This document shows, one piece after another, positions 50,978 to 58,509 of a stretch of 64,000 bases of DNA. The stretch is from Flavobacterium defluvii (GTDB lineage: Bacteria > Bacteroidota > Bacteroidia > Flavobacteriales > Flavobacteriaceae), in assembly GCF_900129555.1 (NCBI RefSeq), contig NZ_FQWC01000003.1, positions 186,001 through 250,000 of the forward strand. The letters are read 5' to 3'. The translations under genes and the position numbers were made by a program. The notes beneath the pieces are model-generated. The model did not search any database. It was not told the DNA's origin and worked only from the letters and a program-made list of their open reading frames with translations. Within the stretch, counting starts at the first letter, position 1. Each line of letters opens with the position of its first letter.

Positions 50978-51478
50978 ATGAAAAAGAATAGCTCTGATGA
51001 AACAGCAAATCGTACTTGGGTGCCTATATTGGCCTTAGACCTTCATTATGAGTATTTGAATGAGTTGAAGGCTGTTTTTGCCGATATGAAAAAGGTAAAT
51101 AAAATCTCAAGTCAGTTTACCTGGAACGAAGAAAATCTTAAAATCGAGGAAAGAATCAAGGATGAAGTTGTCCTTATAACCGATTTAGATTTAAAAATTG
51201 TATTTGCTTCCAACAGAATTAAAAGAATGACGGGTTATTATGAGGAAGAAGTTTTGGGCAAAACGCCTAAAATGTTTCAGGGACCGGCAACTTGTAAAAC
51301 CGTTTTAAACGAAATTAAAGAAGCAATAGAACTAAAAGTACCGTTTAAAAAAACAATCCAGAACTATAAAAAAGATGGAAGAACTTATACCTGCAGTGTC
51401 GATGCAACGCCAGTTTATAATTCCAAGGGAGAGATTTCGCATTTTATAGCTTTTGAAAAAGAAGATAAAAGCGCTTAG
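50978..51478 (+). CDS. PAS-domain protein resembling LOV but lacking its cysteine
   Basis: Seen: 166 residues, an N-terminal helical segment of about 60 residues, then one PAS domain. MTGYYEEEVLGKTPKMFQGPATC and FKKTIQNYKKDGRTYTCSVDATPVYNSKGEISHFIAFEKE (given here across residues about 82-163) match LOV domains closely. However, the photoactive GRNCRFLQG motif reads GKTPKMFQG, with Pro in place of the flavin-bonding Cys. There is no output domain. It may be a flavin- or ligand-binding sensor acting through protein contacts. Monocistronic with its own terminator. Confidence 0.82.
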   Translation: MKKNSSDETANRTWVPILALDLHYEYLNELKAVFADMKKVNKISSQFTWNEENLKIEERIKDEVVLITDLDLKIVFASNRIKRMTGYYEEEVLGKTPKMFQGPATCKTVLNEIKEAIELKVPFKKTIQNYKKDGRTYTCSVDATPVYNSKGEISHFIAFEKEDKSA

Positions 51479-51480
51479 GT

Positions 51481-51525
51481 TTTTAGTTGCAAAGAACGCT
51501 AAGGTTTACGCAAAGTACACAAATT
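51481..51525. repeat. Degenerate octamer-family repeat
   Basis: GCAAAGAACGCTAAGG and ACGCAAAGTAC carry the family words CTTTG and CTTAG on the minus strand with irregular spacing. It lies directly after the PAS gene. Confidence 0.55.
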
Positions 51526-51533
51526 ATATAATG

Positions 51534-51561
51534 AAAAACCGCCTATTTAGGCGGTTTTTGT
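51534..51561. terminator. Rho-independent terminator after the PAS gene
   Basis: AAAAACCGCCTA and TAGGCGGTTTTT arms around TT. Near-symmetric, so it may also serve the convergent fumarase gene. Confidence 0.92.
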
Positions 51562-51567
51562 ATTTTA

Positions 51568-51609
51568 AAAACTTAGAATCTCAGCACCTTAGCACCTTAG
51601 ATTCTAAAA
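51568..51609. repeat. Octamer-periodic array, five units
   Basis: ACTTAGAA TCTCAGCA CCTTAGCA CCTTAGAT TCTAAAAA in exact 8-base steps (nCTYAGnn), between the terminator and the fumarase stop. Confidence 0.9.
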
Positions 51610-51612
51610 AAA

Positions 51613-53217
51613 TTATAGATTTTCAAAAAAGTCATTTCCTTTATCGTCTGTGATAATAAATGCAGGGAAATCTTTTACTGTAATTTTACGAACAGCTTCC
51701 ATACCTAATTCTTCAAAATCAACAACTTCAACTTTTAAGATATTGTCTTGTGCTAAAATAGCTGCAGGGCCTCCAATAGAACCCAAATAGAATCCGCCGT
51801 ATTTGTTGCAGGCATCTGTAACTTGTTTAGTACGGTTTCCTTTTGCCAGCATAATCATACTTCCGCCATGTTTTTGGAATTCATCTACATAAACATCCAT
51901 ACGACCGGCAGTTGTTGGCCCAAAGCTTCCCGAAGGCATTCCTTCCGGAGTTTTTGCAGGTCCGGCATAATATACCGGGTGGTTTTTAAAGTATTCCGGC
52001 ATCGGTTTTCCGGCATCTAATAGTTCTTTGATTTTTGCGTGAGCGATATCTCTCGCTACAATTACAGTTCCGTTTAGTTTTAAACGTGTTTTGATAGGAT
52101 ATTGAGAAAGTTTAGCCAAAATATCTGCCATTGGCTGATCTAAATCAATTTCAACCGGAGCTTCTAGATGCGGAGCTGTTTCTGGTAAAAATTGCTTTGG
52201 ATTTACTTCTAATTGCTCAACGAAGATTCCGTCTTTGGTAATTTTTCCTTTAATATTTCTATCTGCTGAACAAGAAACTCCTAATCCAACCGGACAAGAT
52301 GCTGCGTGACGCGGTAAACGAATTACACGAACGTCGTGTGTGAAATATTTTCCTCCAAACTGAGCTCCGATTTCACTTTCCTGACAGATTTTCTGAACAC
52401 GTTCTTCCCATTCTAAATCACGAAATGCCTGACCAGCCATATTTCCTGAAGTTGGCAAATGATCATAATATCCTGCAGATGCTTTTTTAACGGCACTTAA
52501 GTTCGCTTCCGCAGAAGTTCCGCCAATAACCAAAGCCAAATGGTAAGGAGGACAAGCCGAAGTTCCTAAATCTTTTATTTTGGCACGGATGAAAGTATCC
52601 ATAGATTTATCATTCAATAATGATTTTGTCTGTTGATATAAATAAGTCTTGTTTGCAGATCCTCCGCCTTTTGCCATAAATAAGAACTCGTAAGAAGCTC
52701 CTTTTTTAGCATAAATATCAATTTGCGCCGGAAGATTTGAGCCTGAATTCTTTTCTTCAAACATCGAAATCGGTACAATTTGAGAATAGCGTAAATTACG
52801 TTTTTGGTATGTGTTGAAAATACCTTTGCTCAACCATTCTGCATCATCAACACCTGTAAAAATGCTTTCACCTTTTTTTGCCATTACGATGGCAGTTCCG
52901 GTATCCTGGCAGCTTGGTAATTGACCTTCGGCAGCAACCGAAGCATTTTGAAGTAAATTATAAGCTACAAAACGATCGTTGTCTGTAGCTTCCGGATCGT
53001 CAAGAATTTTTCTTAGTTTTTGCAAATGCGTTGTTCTCAGCATGAACGAAACATCTGTTAAAGCTTCTTCAGCCAATAATTCTAAACCTTTTGGATCAAC
53101 GGTTAAAACTTCGCGTTCTCCAAATTTTTCAACTTTTACAAAATCAGAGGTGATTTTGCGGTACTGCGTATCATCCTTTAAAATTGGGTAAGGATCCTGG
53201 TATATAAAATCAATCAT
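51613..53217 (-). CDS. fumA: Fumarate hydratase, class I ([4Fe-4S])
   Basis: TCA-cycle enzyme interconverting fumarate and malate. Seen: 534 residues, [20 protein letters not shown] with the first cluster Cys near residue 104, [18 protein letters not shown] region ([10 protein letters not shown]), [21 protein letters not shown] with the second, and [20 protein letters not shown] with the third. The C-terminal beta domain has [16 protein letters not shown] and [10 protein letters not shown]. Length matches the single-chain fused form. Oxygen-sensitive by family knowledge. Start ATG 53217. Monocistronic. Confidence 0.95.
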   Translation of the reverse strand: MIDFIYQDPYPILKDDTQYRKITSDFVKVEKFGEREVLTVDPKGLELLAEEALTDVSFMLRTTHLQKLRKILDDPEATDNDRFVAYNLLQNASVAAEGQLPSCQDTGTAIVMAKKGESIFTGVDDAEWLSKGIFNTYQKRNLRYSQIVPISMFEEKNSGSNLPAQIDIYAKKGASYEFLFMAKGGGSANKTYLYQQTKSLLNDKSMDTFIRAKIKDLGTSACPPYHLALVIGGTSAEANLSAVKKASAGYYDHLPTSGNMAGQAFRDLEWEERVQKICQESEIGAQFGGKYFTHDVRVIRLPRHAASCPVGLGVSCSADRNIKGKITKDGIFVEQLEVNPKQFLPETAPHLEAPVEIDLDQPMADILAKLSQYPIKTRLKLNGTVIVARDIAHAKIKELLDAGKPMPEYFKNHPVYYAGPAKTPEGMPSGSFGPTTAGRMDVYVDEFQKHGGSMIMLAKGNRTKQVTDACNKYGGFYLGSIGGPAAILAQDNILKVEVVDFEELGMEAVRKITVKDFPAFIITDDKGNDFFENL

Positions 53218-53318
53218 TTCTTTGTTTTTTTACAAAGTTAGAAATTATTTACCTAAGAAAGAATTTGAATTAGGGGCGTTTGTGCGTATTAATTTATTCG
53301 CGAAAATCGCATATATAG

Positions 53319-53420
53319 AAACTGGACTGAAGTCCAGCTCTACAAAATAAATCGTTCCTCCGGAACTTTAGCAGAGCCAAGGCTCGGCCCATATTGTAGG
53401 GCTGGACTTCAGTCCAGTTT
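53319..53420. repeat. Palindromic element, family 2, 3' flank of transposase 2
   Basis: 102 bases with four hairpins: CTGGACTGAAGTCCAG (53322), GTTCC-TCC-GGAAC (53354), GAGCC-AA-GGCTC (53374) and CTGGACTTCAGTCCAG (53402). The ends AAACTGG and CCAGTTT are inverted. Confidence 0.95.
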
Positions 53421-53485
53421 TGATGTGGATTGTAAAACCAGATTTTAATGCGGTGTTATTATTTTGATGTAGCGCAATTATAGAA

Positions 53486-53947
53486 TTATATTAATTTTTC
53501 AAAAATGCGTCTCTCATCAAATTTAACATCGTATTTATTTAAAAATGAAGAATATTCATCTCTGAAATTTTGTTTTTTATGATGTTCTTCCTGGTTAGCT
53601 ATATATTTATAAACAGCATCAATATGGGATTTACTATATGAAAAAACACCATAACCTTCCTGCCATTCAAATTTGTATTTTGTCAATTGATAATCATTGA
53701 TGTATTTTGATGATTTCCCTTTTACAACTTTCATCAAATCCGAAACAGAAACCGTTGGTTTAAGTGCCAGAAGACAATGAACATGATCTTCAGTTCCGTT
53801 CACTATTATGGTTTTACAGCCAGTTTCGTTTATTAAATTTCCTATAACGCTTAATATTTTAGATTTACAATCATTTGTAATTAATGATTCTCTGTACTTA
53901 ACTGCAAAAACGGCTTGTATATAAACTTGGTGAAATGTGTTTGACAT
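53486..53947 (-). CDS. REP-associated / IS200-type Y1 tyrosine transposase, copy 2
   Basis: Seen: 153 residues, HUH motif TEDHVHCLL (His55, His57) and nucleophile helix AVYKYIANQEEHH (Tyr115), at the same positions as in the copy at 28817, though overall identity is low. Both catalytic parts are intact and there is no TnpB. The gene is bracketed by family 2 palindromic elements (53319-53420 and 54026-54203). A further copy of that element stands alone at 17952. Either a REP-type domesticated transposase with cognate repeats or an IS200-like unit whose end hairpins spread. Confidence 0.88.
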   Translation of the reverse strand: MSNTFHQVYIQAVFAVKYRESLITNDCKSKILSVIGNLINETGCKTIIVNGTEDHVHCLLALKPTVSVSDLMKVVKGKSSKYINDYQLTKYKFEWQEGYGVFSYSKSHIDAVYKYIANQEEHHKKQNFRDEYSSFLNKYDVKFDERRIFEKLI

Positions 53948-54025
53948 TTTTATATTTATAACGATTAATAATTTGTTATAAATATATAAATTTTCTTACA
54001 AAAATAAATCACATCATATCATTTT

Positions 54026-54203
54026 AAACTGGACTGAAGTCCTGCCCTACAAAATAGATCGTTCCTTCGGAACTTTAGATTGAGTACTTTTGATATTACG
54101 AAGTTAAATGAAGTTCAGCTCTACAAACAAATAATTTTTCCAAACTGGAAAAAAAGAGCCAACGGCTCGAACCATATTGTAGGCCTAGACTTCAGTCCAG
54201 TTT
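54026..54203. repeat. Palindromic element, family 2, 5' flank of transposase 2, expanded
   Basis: 178 bases. It starts AAACTGGACTGAAGTCC and ends TTCAGTCCAGTTT. Internal stems GTTCC-TTC-GGAAC (54061) and GAGCC-AAC-GGCTC (54156) are kept. About 75 extra bases, including a second CTCTACAAA and a CCAAACTGGAA piece, suggest two copies fused by partial deletion. Confidence 0.85.
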
Positions 54204-54221
54204 ATATGTACAAAGATGATT

Positions 54222-55661
54222 TTAAAAAAACCAGGTAGCCACAAAAATCGCGGTAATCACACAAATTAAATCCACCAAAAGCATAGTACCCAAGGCATAA
54301 CGGGTATTTTTGATATTCACAGAACCAAAATAAACCGCAATAACATAAAAAGTACTTTCGGCGCTGCATTGAAAAATACTACTCAATCTTGCTGTTAAAG
54401 AATCGGCACCAAAAGTATTCATTGAATCGATTAAGAAACCACGAGAACCGGCAGAACTAAACGGACGAAGCATAGCAACAGGCAGCGCATTCGTAATTTC
54501 TTTGCTAACTCCCATATTAGAGAAAACAAAAGCAATTCCGTCGCTGATGATTTCAAATAGACCACTATTTCTGAATAATGAAATCGCAACCAGCATTCCT
54601 AAAACGTAAGGAAAAATTGTGACCCCAGTTTTCACTCCGTTATTGGCACCCACAACAAAAGTTTCAAAAACTGTCGTATTGGCCTCGCTGAATTTCTTTT
54701 CATTTTTGAAAGAAAAAATCAAAGTAAAAGCAATAATGGCAATTAAAATTAATCCCGAAAGGTTAGAAGTAAAATAGTTTTTTCCAATTATATCCAAATG
54801 GTTAACATACATCAGCAAACCAACAATGGCCGCGATTAATCCCATTAAGACGATAAGAAGAGAAGCACTTTTGAAATTGATTTTTTGTTTTATACCCACA
54901 ATTAAAAACGCAGCGATAGTTCCGATAAAAGAAGTAATGATGCAAGGCAGCATAACATCGGCAGGATTACTTGCATTTGCAGCGGCGCGATATCCAATAA
55001 TCGAAGTTGCGATTAAAGTCAAGCCCGAAGCATGAAGACACATAAACATAATTTGAGCATCGCTGGCTTTGTCTTTATCTGGATTGATTTCCTGTAAACT
55101 TTCCATGGCTTTCAATCCAAATGGAGTTGCGGCCGAATCCAATCCGAGGAAATTAGCAGCAAAATTCAAAGTCATGTATGAGATTGATGGGTGATTTTTA
55201 GGAATACTTGGAAACACTTTTACAAAAACCGGACTCAATATTTTTGCCAGATTTCCAGAAGCCCCAGAAACAATTAAAAGTTCCATCAATCCACAAAAGA
55301 AAGCTAAATAAGCAATAAGCGGCAGAATCAAATCAACCAAAGTGCTTTTACAAGTTGGCAATAAACCATCAGATTTTTGAAGACCGCTGTAAATTTTTAC
55401 CGTTTTGTTTTTATAAACATAAGTTGTATCGGCATTAAGCGTATCACGATTGATTATCATCGTTTGATCTGGTGCTTTTTTAATGCTGTCTTTAAGAAAA
55501 GCCGGAAGTTCATGAATGTATTTTTCAGAAACTAAAATAGGATCATCTTTTTTTCCATTCAAAACTGAGTCAATAGTATATGTGTTGGCAGTAAATAAAC
55601 TGACTACAATAAAAACAATCGAAGAAATAAAAATAACCAACCAGAATCTGCTTAATACCAT
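54222..55661 (-). CDS. SpmA-SpmB-like nucleoside-recognition (Gate domain) membrane protein
   Basis: Seen: 479 residues, about ten membrane helices. The N-terminal part resembles SpmA (FWLVIFISSIVFIV, then MTLNFAANFLGLDSAATPFGLKAM and FMCLHASGLTLIATSIIGYRAA, each over about 23 residues) and the C-terminal part resembles SpmB (PYVLGMLVAISLFRNSGLF, LRPFSSAGSRGFL, IFQCSAESTFYVIAVYFG). In Bacillus these are two proteins of spore dehydration; a fused form in a non-spore-former implies transport of some small molecule. ATG 55661 is chosen over 55718, since it starts the hydrophobic helix. Confidence 0.85.
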   Translation of the reverse strand: MVLSRFWLVIFISSIVFIVVSLFTANTYTIDSVLNGKKDDPILVSEKYIHELPAFLKDSIKKAPDQTMIINRDTLNADTTYVYKNKTVKIYSGLQKSDGLLPTCKSTLVDLILPLIAYLAFFCGLMELLIVSGASGNLAKILSPVFVKVFPSIPKNHPSISYMTLNFAANFLGLDSAATPFGLKAMESLQEINPDKDKASDAQIMFMCLHASGLTLIATSIIGYRAAANASNPADVMLPCIITSFIGTIAAFLIVGIKQKINFKSASLLIVLMGLIAAIVGLLMYVNHLDIIGKNYFTSNLSGLILIAIIAFTLIFSFKNEKKFSEANTTVFETFVVGANNGVKTGVTIFPYVLGMLVAISLFRNSGLFEIISDGIAFVFSNMGVSKEITNALPVAMLRPFSSAGSRGFLIDSMNTFGADSLTARLSSIFQCSAESTFYVIAVYFGSVNIKNTRYALGTMLLVDLICVITAIFVATWFF

Positions 55662-55777
55662 AATGAGAATTTTTTGTAAATGTAATAAATCAATTGTAAT
55701 GACAATTACAAAAGTCAATTTCGTGATTTATGACAAATTATTTAGCCAGAATGTGCACAATGATTTATTGTTTCGAA

Positions 55778-56851
55778 TTATTCGATCATAACTTTGGTTC
55801 CGAGATATTTTTCAAAAGATTTTATTCCTTCGAAAAGAATTTGTTTTTTAGAATTTTCAGTTTCATTAAAAAACTCCGTTTCAATTTTAGCATGATCTTT
55901 TTTAAAGGTTCGTTTCCATATTCCGATAACTTTTCCATCTTCCAGAATTATCGGTTTGAATATGCCATTGTTGGTAAAAACCTTTGTTTGATGATCTGTT
56001 AAAAAGGAAGCTTCTCTGGTTTTATACGAAATCAAAATCTCGTCAAAAGCTGGAAGAAAGTGAATGCTTTTCTTGAAGTTAATCTTCTCAATGTTTTGAT
56101 TTACAAAGTAATAATTTTGATTTTCAATTTCAATTAATTCTAATTGCAACTTTATTGCATCAATTGTTTTTGCACAAATTGTAGGCGGAAAACCAGACCA
56201 CCACGAAAAATCCACCAAAGTTGCCGGGCCGTGACTTTCAAAATATCGTAAGGCTAATTTTGCCAAAGCTTCTTCTTTTGATAATTGTATTTTTGGTTTT
56301 TCAACGCGTTCTTCAAGTAAAGCATAAGTGATTTTTTTGCCGTTCATTCTTCCGTTGCAAACCAAACCATCTTGTTCGGCATGCATCATAATCGCGGCAC
56401 TTAGAAAATCTTCTTTTGAAGTTTTTTTAATGCCAAGTTCCTGCATAATTTCATCGCGTGTTAAATGATTGTTTCCAGATAATAGCTTTTCGATAGAATT
56501 ATTTGTCTTCTCCAGTTTTTTAGCATCATAACCAAATTTTTTGGCTCCGGAAATTGTCATTCTTTTTACTTGAGGTCCGGCAATATCCAGCATCCAGTAA
56601 ATATCATCCGGAGAAACAAAATGCCATGTTGGGCGTAAAATGTGAGTTCGAATTATTTTGCCTGAATTAATATCTTCTTCAATTTCTTTTTCAGAAGCAT
56701 CACAGCGAGAACCTATTGCCCATTTTGCCATGGCATAATCCTGTGCCTGCATGGCGCCGAAATGATGTACAATTTCCTGCGGAGAACATTTATCTGTTTT
56801 GTACAGTTTCTGCGAAACAAGACGATGATATGAAATTTCAGAATGTGTCAT
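55778..56851 (-). CDS. AlkZ/YcaQ-like winged-helix DNA glycosylase family protein
   Basis: Seen: 357 residues of the HTH_42 family. Near the N-terminus is HHFGAMQAQDYAMAKWAIGSR, whose Q35-A-Q37 matches the catalytic QxQ of AlkZ, a glycosylase that unhooks bulky alkyl adducts and crosslinks. THILRPTWHFVSPDDIYWML and HGPATLVDFSWWSGFPPT are further family blocks. Antibiotic self-resistance members sit in biosynthetic clusters; none is here, so general repair of alkylated DNA is more likely. Ogt and an exonuclease lie just upstream on the same strand. Confidence 0.85.
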   Translation of the reverse strand: MTHSEISYHRLVSQKLYKTDKCSPQEIVHHFGAMQAQDYAMAKWAIGSRCDASEKEIEEDINSGKIIRTHILRPTWHFVSPDDIYWMLDIAGPQVKRMTISGAKKFGYDAKKLEKTNNSIEKLLSGNNHLTRDEIMQELGIKKTSKEDFLSAAIMMHAEQDGLVCNGRMNGKKITYALLEERVEKPKIQLSKEEALAKLALRYFESHGPATLVDFSWWSGFPPTICAKTIDAIKLQLELIEIENQNYYFVNQNIEKINFKKSIHFLPAFDEILISYKTREASFLTDHQTKVFTNNGIFKPIILEDGKVIGIWKRTFKKDHAKIETEFFNETENSKKQILFEGIKSFEKYLGTKVMIE

Positions 56852-56867
56852 CTTTCAAAATTTTATT

Positions 56868-56962
56868 AAACCATATAAGAGATATAAGTTCATTTAGTTT
56901 TGCTTCTCTGTACGTCAAATAAAACTTTACATTAAGCTATATAAGAAGCATAAGTTCATTTA
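56868..56962. repeat. AACCATATAAG-family repeat, two direct copies
   Basis: AAACCATATAAGAGATATAAG (first 20 bases shown in part) followed by TTCATTTA at 56868-56896, and AAGCTATATAAGAAGCATAAG-type sequence with TTCATTTA at 56934-56962. Direct orientation, 66 bases apart. Confidence 0.7.
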
Positions 56963-56969
56963 ATTAGAG

Positions 56970-57016
56970 TTTCAAAATCTTAGAATCTCAGCTCCTTAGT
57001 ATCTTAGAATCTCAAA
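56970..57016. repeat. Octamer-periodic array, five units
   Basis: TCTTAGAA TCTCAGCT CCTTAGTA TCTTAGAA TCTCAAAA in exact 8-base steps, just before the exonuclease stop. Confidence 0.9.
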
Positions 57017-57019
57017 AAA

Positions 57020-57733
57020 CTATACATGAATTATTTCTTCCTCAATCAATAAATCTTGTCTACGTAAACGAAGGAAAATCTGGGCTACGGCAATTGTATC
57101 TTTTTCGCAATACGTTATAATTCTGTCGATGTCTTTTTCGACATAATACACATGTGCTACCTGGCTACCGTCAATATCGCCTTTTGGCGATGGAATTCCG
57201 AGAATCTTGGTCAAAAGCTTTAAAGAAGTAAAATGCTTGTAATCGCCAAACTTCCATAATTCTAAAGTATCAAGATGTGCAATTTCCCAAGGTTTTTTAC
57301 CAAATAAATTCAGCTTGTTGGGAATTGCTATTTGATTGATAATCATTCGTCGGGCGAGAAACGGAATGTCAAATTCCTTTGCGTTATGCCCGCATAAAAG
57401 ATGCTGCGGCTGATTGAAATGATTGTTCAAAAGATTATTAAAGTCTTTTAGAATCTTTTTTTCTTCCCCAAAAAATGAAGTTACCCTAAAATTTCGAACA
57501 TCACCCTTTATTGTAAAATAACCAACCGAAATACAGATAATTTTTCCAAACTCGGCCCAAATTCCGGCACGTTCATAAAATTCTTCCGGAGTAAAATCGT
57601 CTTTTCGCTGATATTGTGTTTTTAAATCCCAAAGTGACTGCATTTCCGCGTCAAGCAAATTGAAGTTTTCTTCTTCAGGAACAGTTTCTATATCAAGAAA
57701 TAAAATGTTGTTGAGGTTTATTTTTTCAATCAT
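57020..57733 (-). CDS. PolB-like 3'-5' exonuclease (DEDD family)
   Basis: Seen: 237 residues with the three exonuclease motifs: ILFLDIETVPEE (Exo I, Asp and Glu), LCGHNAKEFDIPFLARRM (Exo II) and RIITYCEKDTIAVAQIFL (Exo III, with YCxxD). Matches predicted 3'-5' exonucleases related to the proofreading domain of PolB. Stand-alone, no polymerase domain. The substrate is unknown; a DNA repair role fits the neighbours. Ogt lies 86 bases upstream. Confidence 0.88.
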   Translation of the reverse strand: MIEKINLNNILFLDIETVPEEENFNLLDAEMQSLWDLKTQYQRKDDFTPEEFYERAGIWAEFGKIICISVGYFTIKGDVRNFRVTSFFGEEKKILKDFNNLLNNHFNQPQHLLCGHNAKEFDIPFLARRMIINQIAIPNKLNLFGKKPWEIAHLDTLELWKFGDYKHFTSLKLLTKILGIPSPKGDIDGSQVAHVYYVEKDIDRIITYCEKDTIAVAQIFLRLRRQDLLIEEEIIHV

Positions 57734-57818
57734 TTTTAGACTTCTTAGATATTAGATTATTAGACTTGTATTTTTATGTTTTACAAATATGCGTAAAATT
57801 CTTACTATTTAAAAACAG

Positions 57819-58295
57819 TTAGAATAAACTTTGCTGTGCAGAAGGACTTTCATGCTCTAAAAGCCATTTTTTACGTGATAATCCGCCGGCGTAACCGGTT
57901 AAAGAACCATTTGTACCAATAACGCGGTGGCAGGGAACAACAATCCAAAGCGGATTTTTCCCATTTGCAGATGCCACAGCACGAATCGCTTTTACATCGC
58001 CCAGTTTTTTGGTTTGATCCATATAACTTACCGTTTTTCCGTATGGAATTTCAAGTAATGCTTTCCAGACTTTCTGCTGAAATTCAGTTCCTTGCGGATT
58101 TAGTTTTAAGTCGAAATCTTTTCTTTTGCCTTCAAAATATTCTTCAAGCTGCAAAACAGCATCTTTTAGAATTTCTGGAATTTTTTTAGAAACTTCGTTT
58201 GTGCCAACATCAGATACCGAAATTATGGAAATACCATTTTCGTCTCCAACTATTTTGGTGATTCCTAAAGGCGAATTGACGAAAACTGTTTCCAT
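57819..58295 (-). CDS. ogt: Methylated-DNA--protein-cysteine methyltransferase
   Basis: Removes O6-alkyl groups from guanine by suicidal transfer to its cysteine. Seen: 158 residues, the Ada-type fold with GTEFQQKVWKALLEIPYGKT spread over about 75-95, VRAVASANGKNP-like segment (IRAVASANGKNPLWIVV), active site PCHRVIGTNGSLTGYAGGL and the C-terminal RKKWLLEHE. An upstream in-frame ATG at 58334 adds 13 non-conserved residues; ATG 58295 gives the family start METVFVNSPLG. Confidence 0.94.
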   Translation of the reverse strand: METVFVNSPLGITKIVGDENGISIISVSDVGTNEVSKKIPEILKDAVLQLEEYFEGKRKDFDLKLNPQGTEFQQKVWKALLEIPYGKTVSYMDQTKKLGDVKAIRAVASANGKNPLWIVVPCHRVIGTNGSLTGYAGGLSRKKWLLEHESPSAQQSLF

Positions 58296-58334
58296 AGATT
58301 TTGAGTTAATTACAAAGATAAAAACGTTTCGCAA

Positions 58335-58352
58335 TCCCGATAGCTATCGGGA
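58335..58352. repeat. 18-base palindrome TCCCGATAGCTATCGGGA, copy 3
   Basis: Identical to 4727-4744 and 9018-9035. Upstream of ogt; an AACCATATAAG-family copy follows at 58366. Confidence 0.9.
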
Positions 58353-58365
58353 GCAAAGTTTTTTT

Positions 58366-58395
58366 AAACCATATAAGTTAAGTAAGTAATTTAAG
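58366..58395. repeat. AACCATATAAG-family repeat, single copy
   Basis: AAACCATATAAGTTAAGTAAG followed by TAATTTAAG (first element given in part). Related to 671-754. Confidence 0.6.
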
Positions 58396-58436
58396 TTTTT
58401 GTTCGTTTTACTATAGTTCACAAAGTTTATTCTATT

Positions 58437-58500
58437 GTCACCCTGAGCGAAGTCGAAGGCTTGTGGAAACAAAAGGGTTTCGACTTAGCTCAGCCTGACA
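58437..58500. repeat. Hairpin of the CCCTGAGCGAAGTCGAAGG dispersed repeat
   Basis: The left arm TGTCACCCTGAGCGAAGTCG and the right arm CGACTTAGCTCAGCCTGACA pair with a few mismatches. The same word, minus strand, sits inside the coding sequence at 59174-59200. Confidence 0.88.
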
Positions 58501-58509
58501 TTTGAAATT

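Noticed and set aside
53319..54203. A simple IS200 insertion with left and right end hairpins
   Set aside because: Not excluded, but each flank is a complete four-hairpin element and a third copy stands alone at 17952, which fits a REP-type system better.
56868..57016. Tandem repeats considered as CRISPR or as a minisatellite
   Set aside because: Only two 29-base units plus an 8-base-period array; spacers and copy number do not fit CRISPR.
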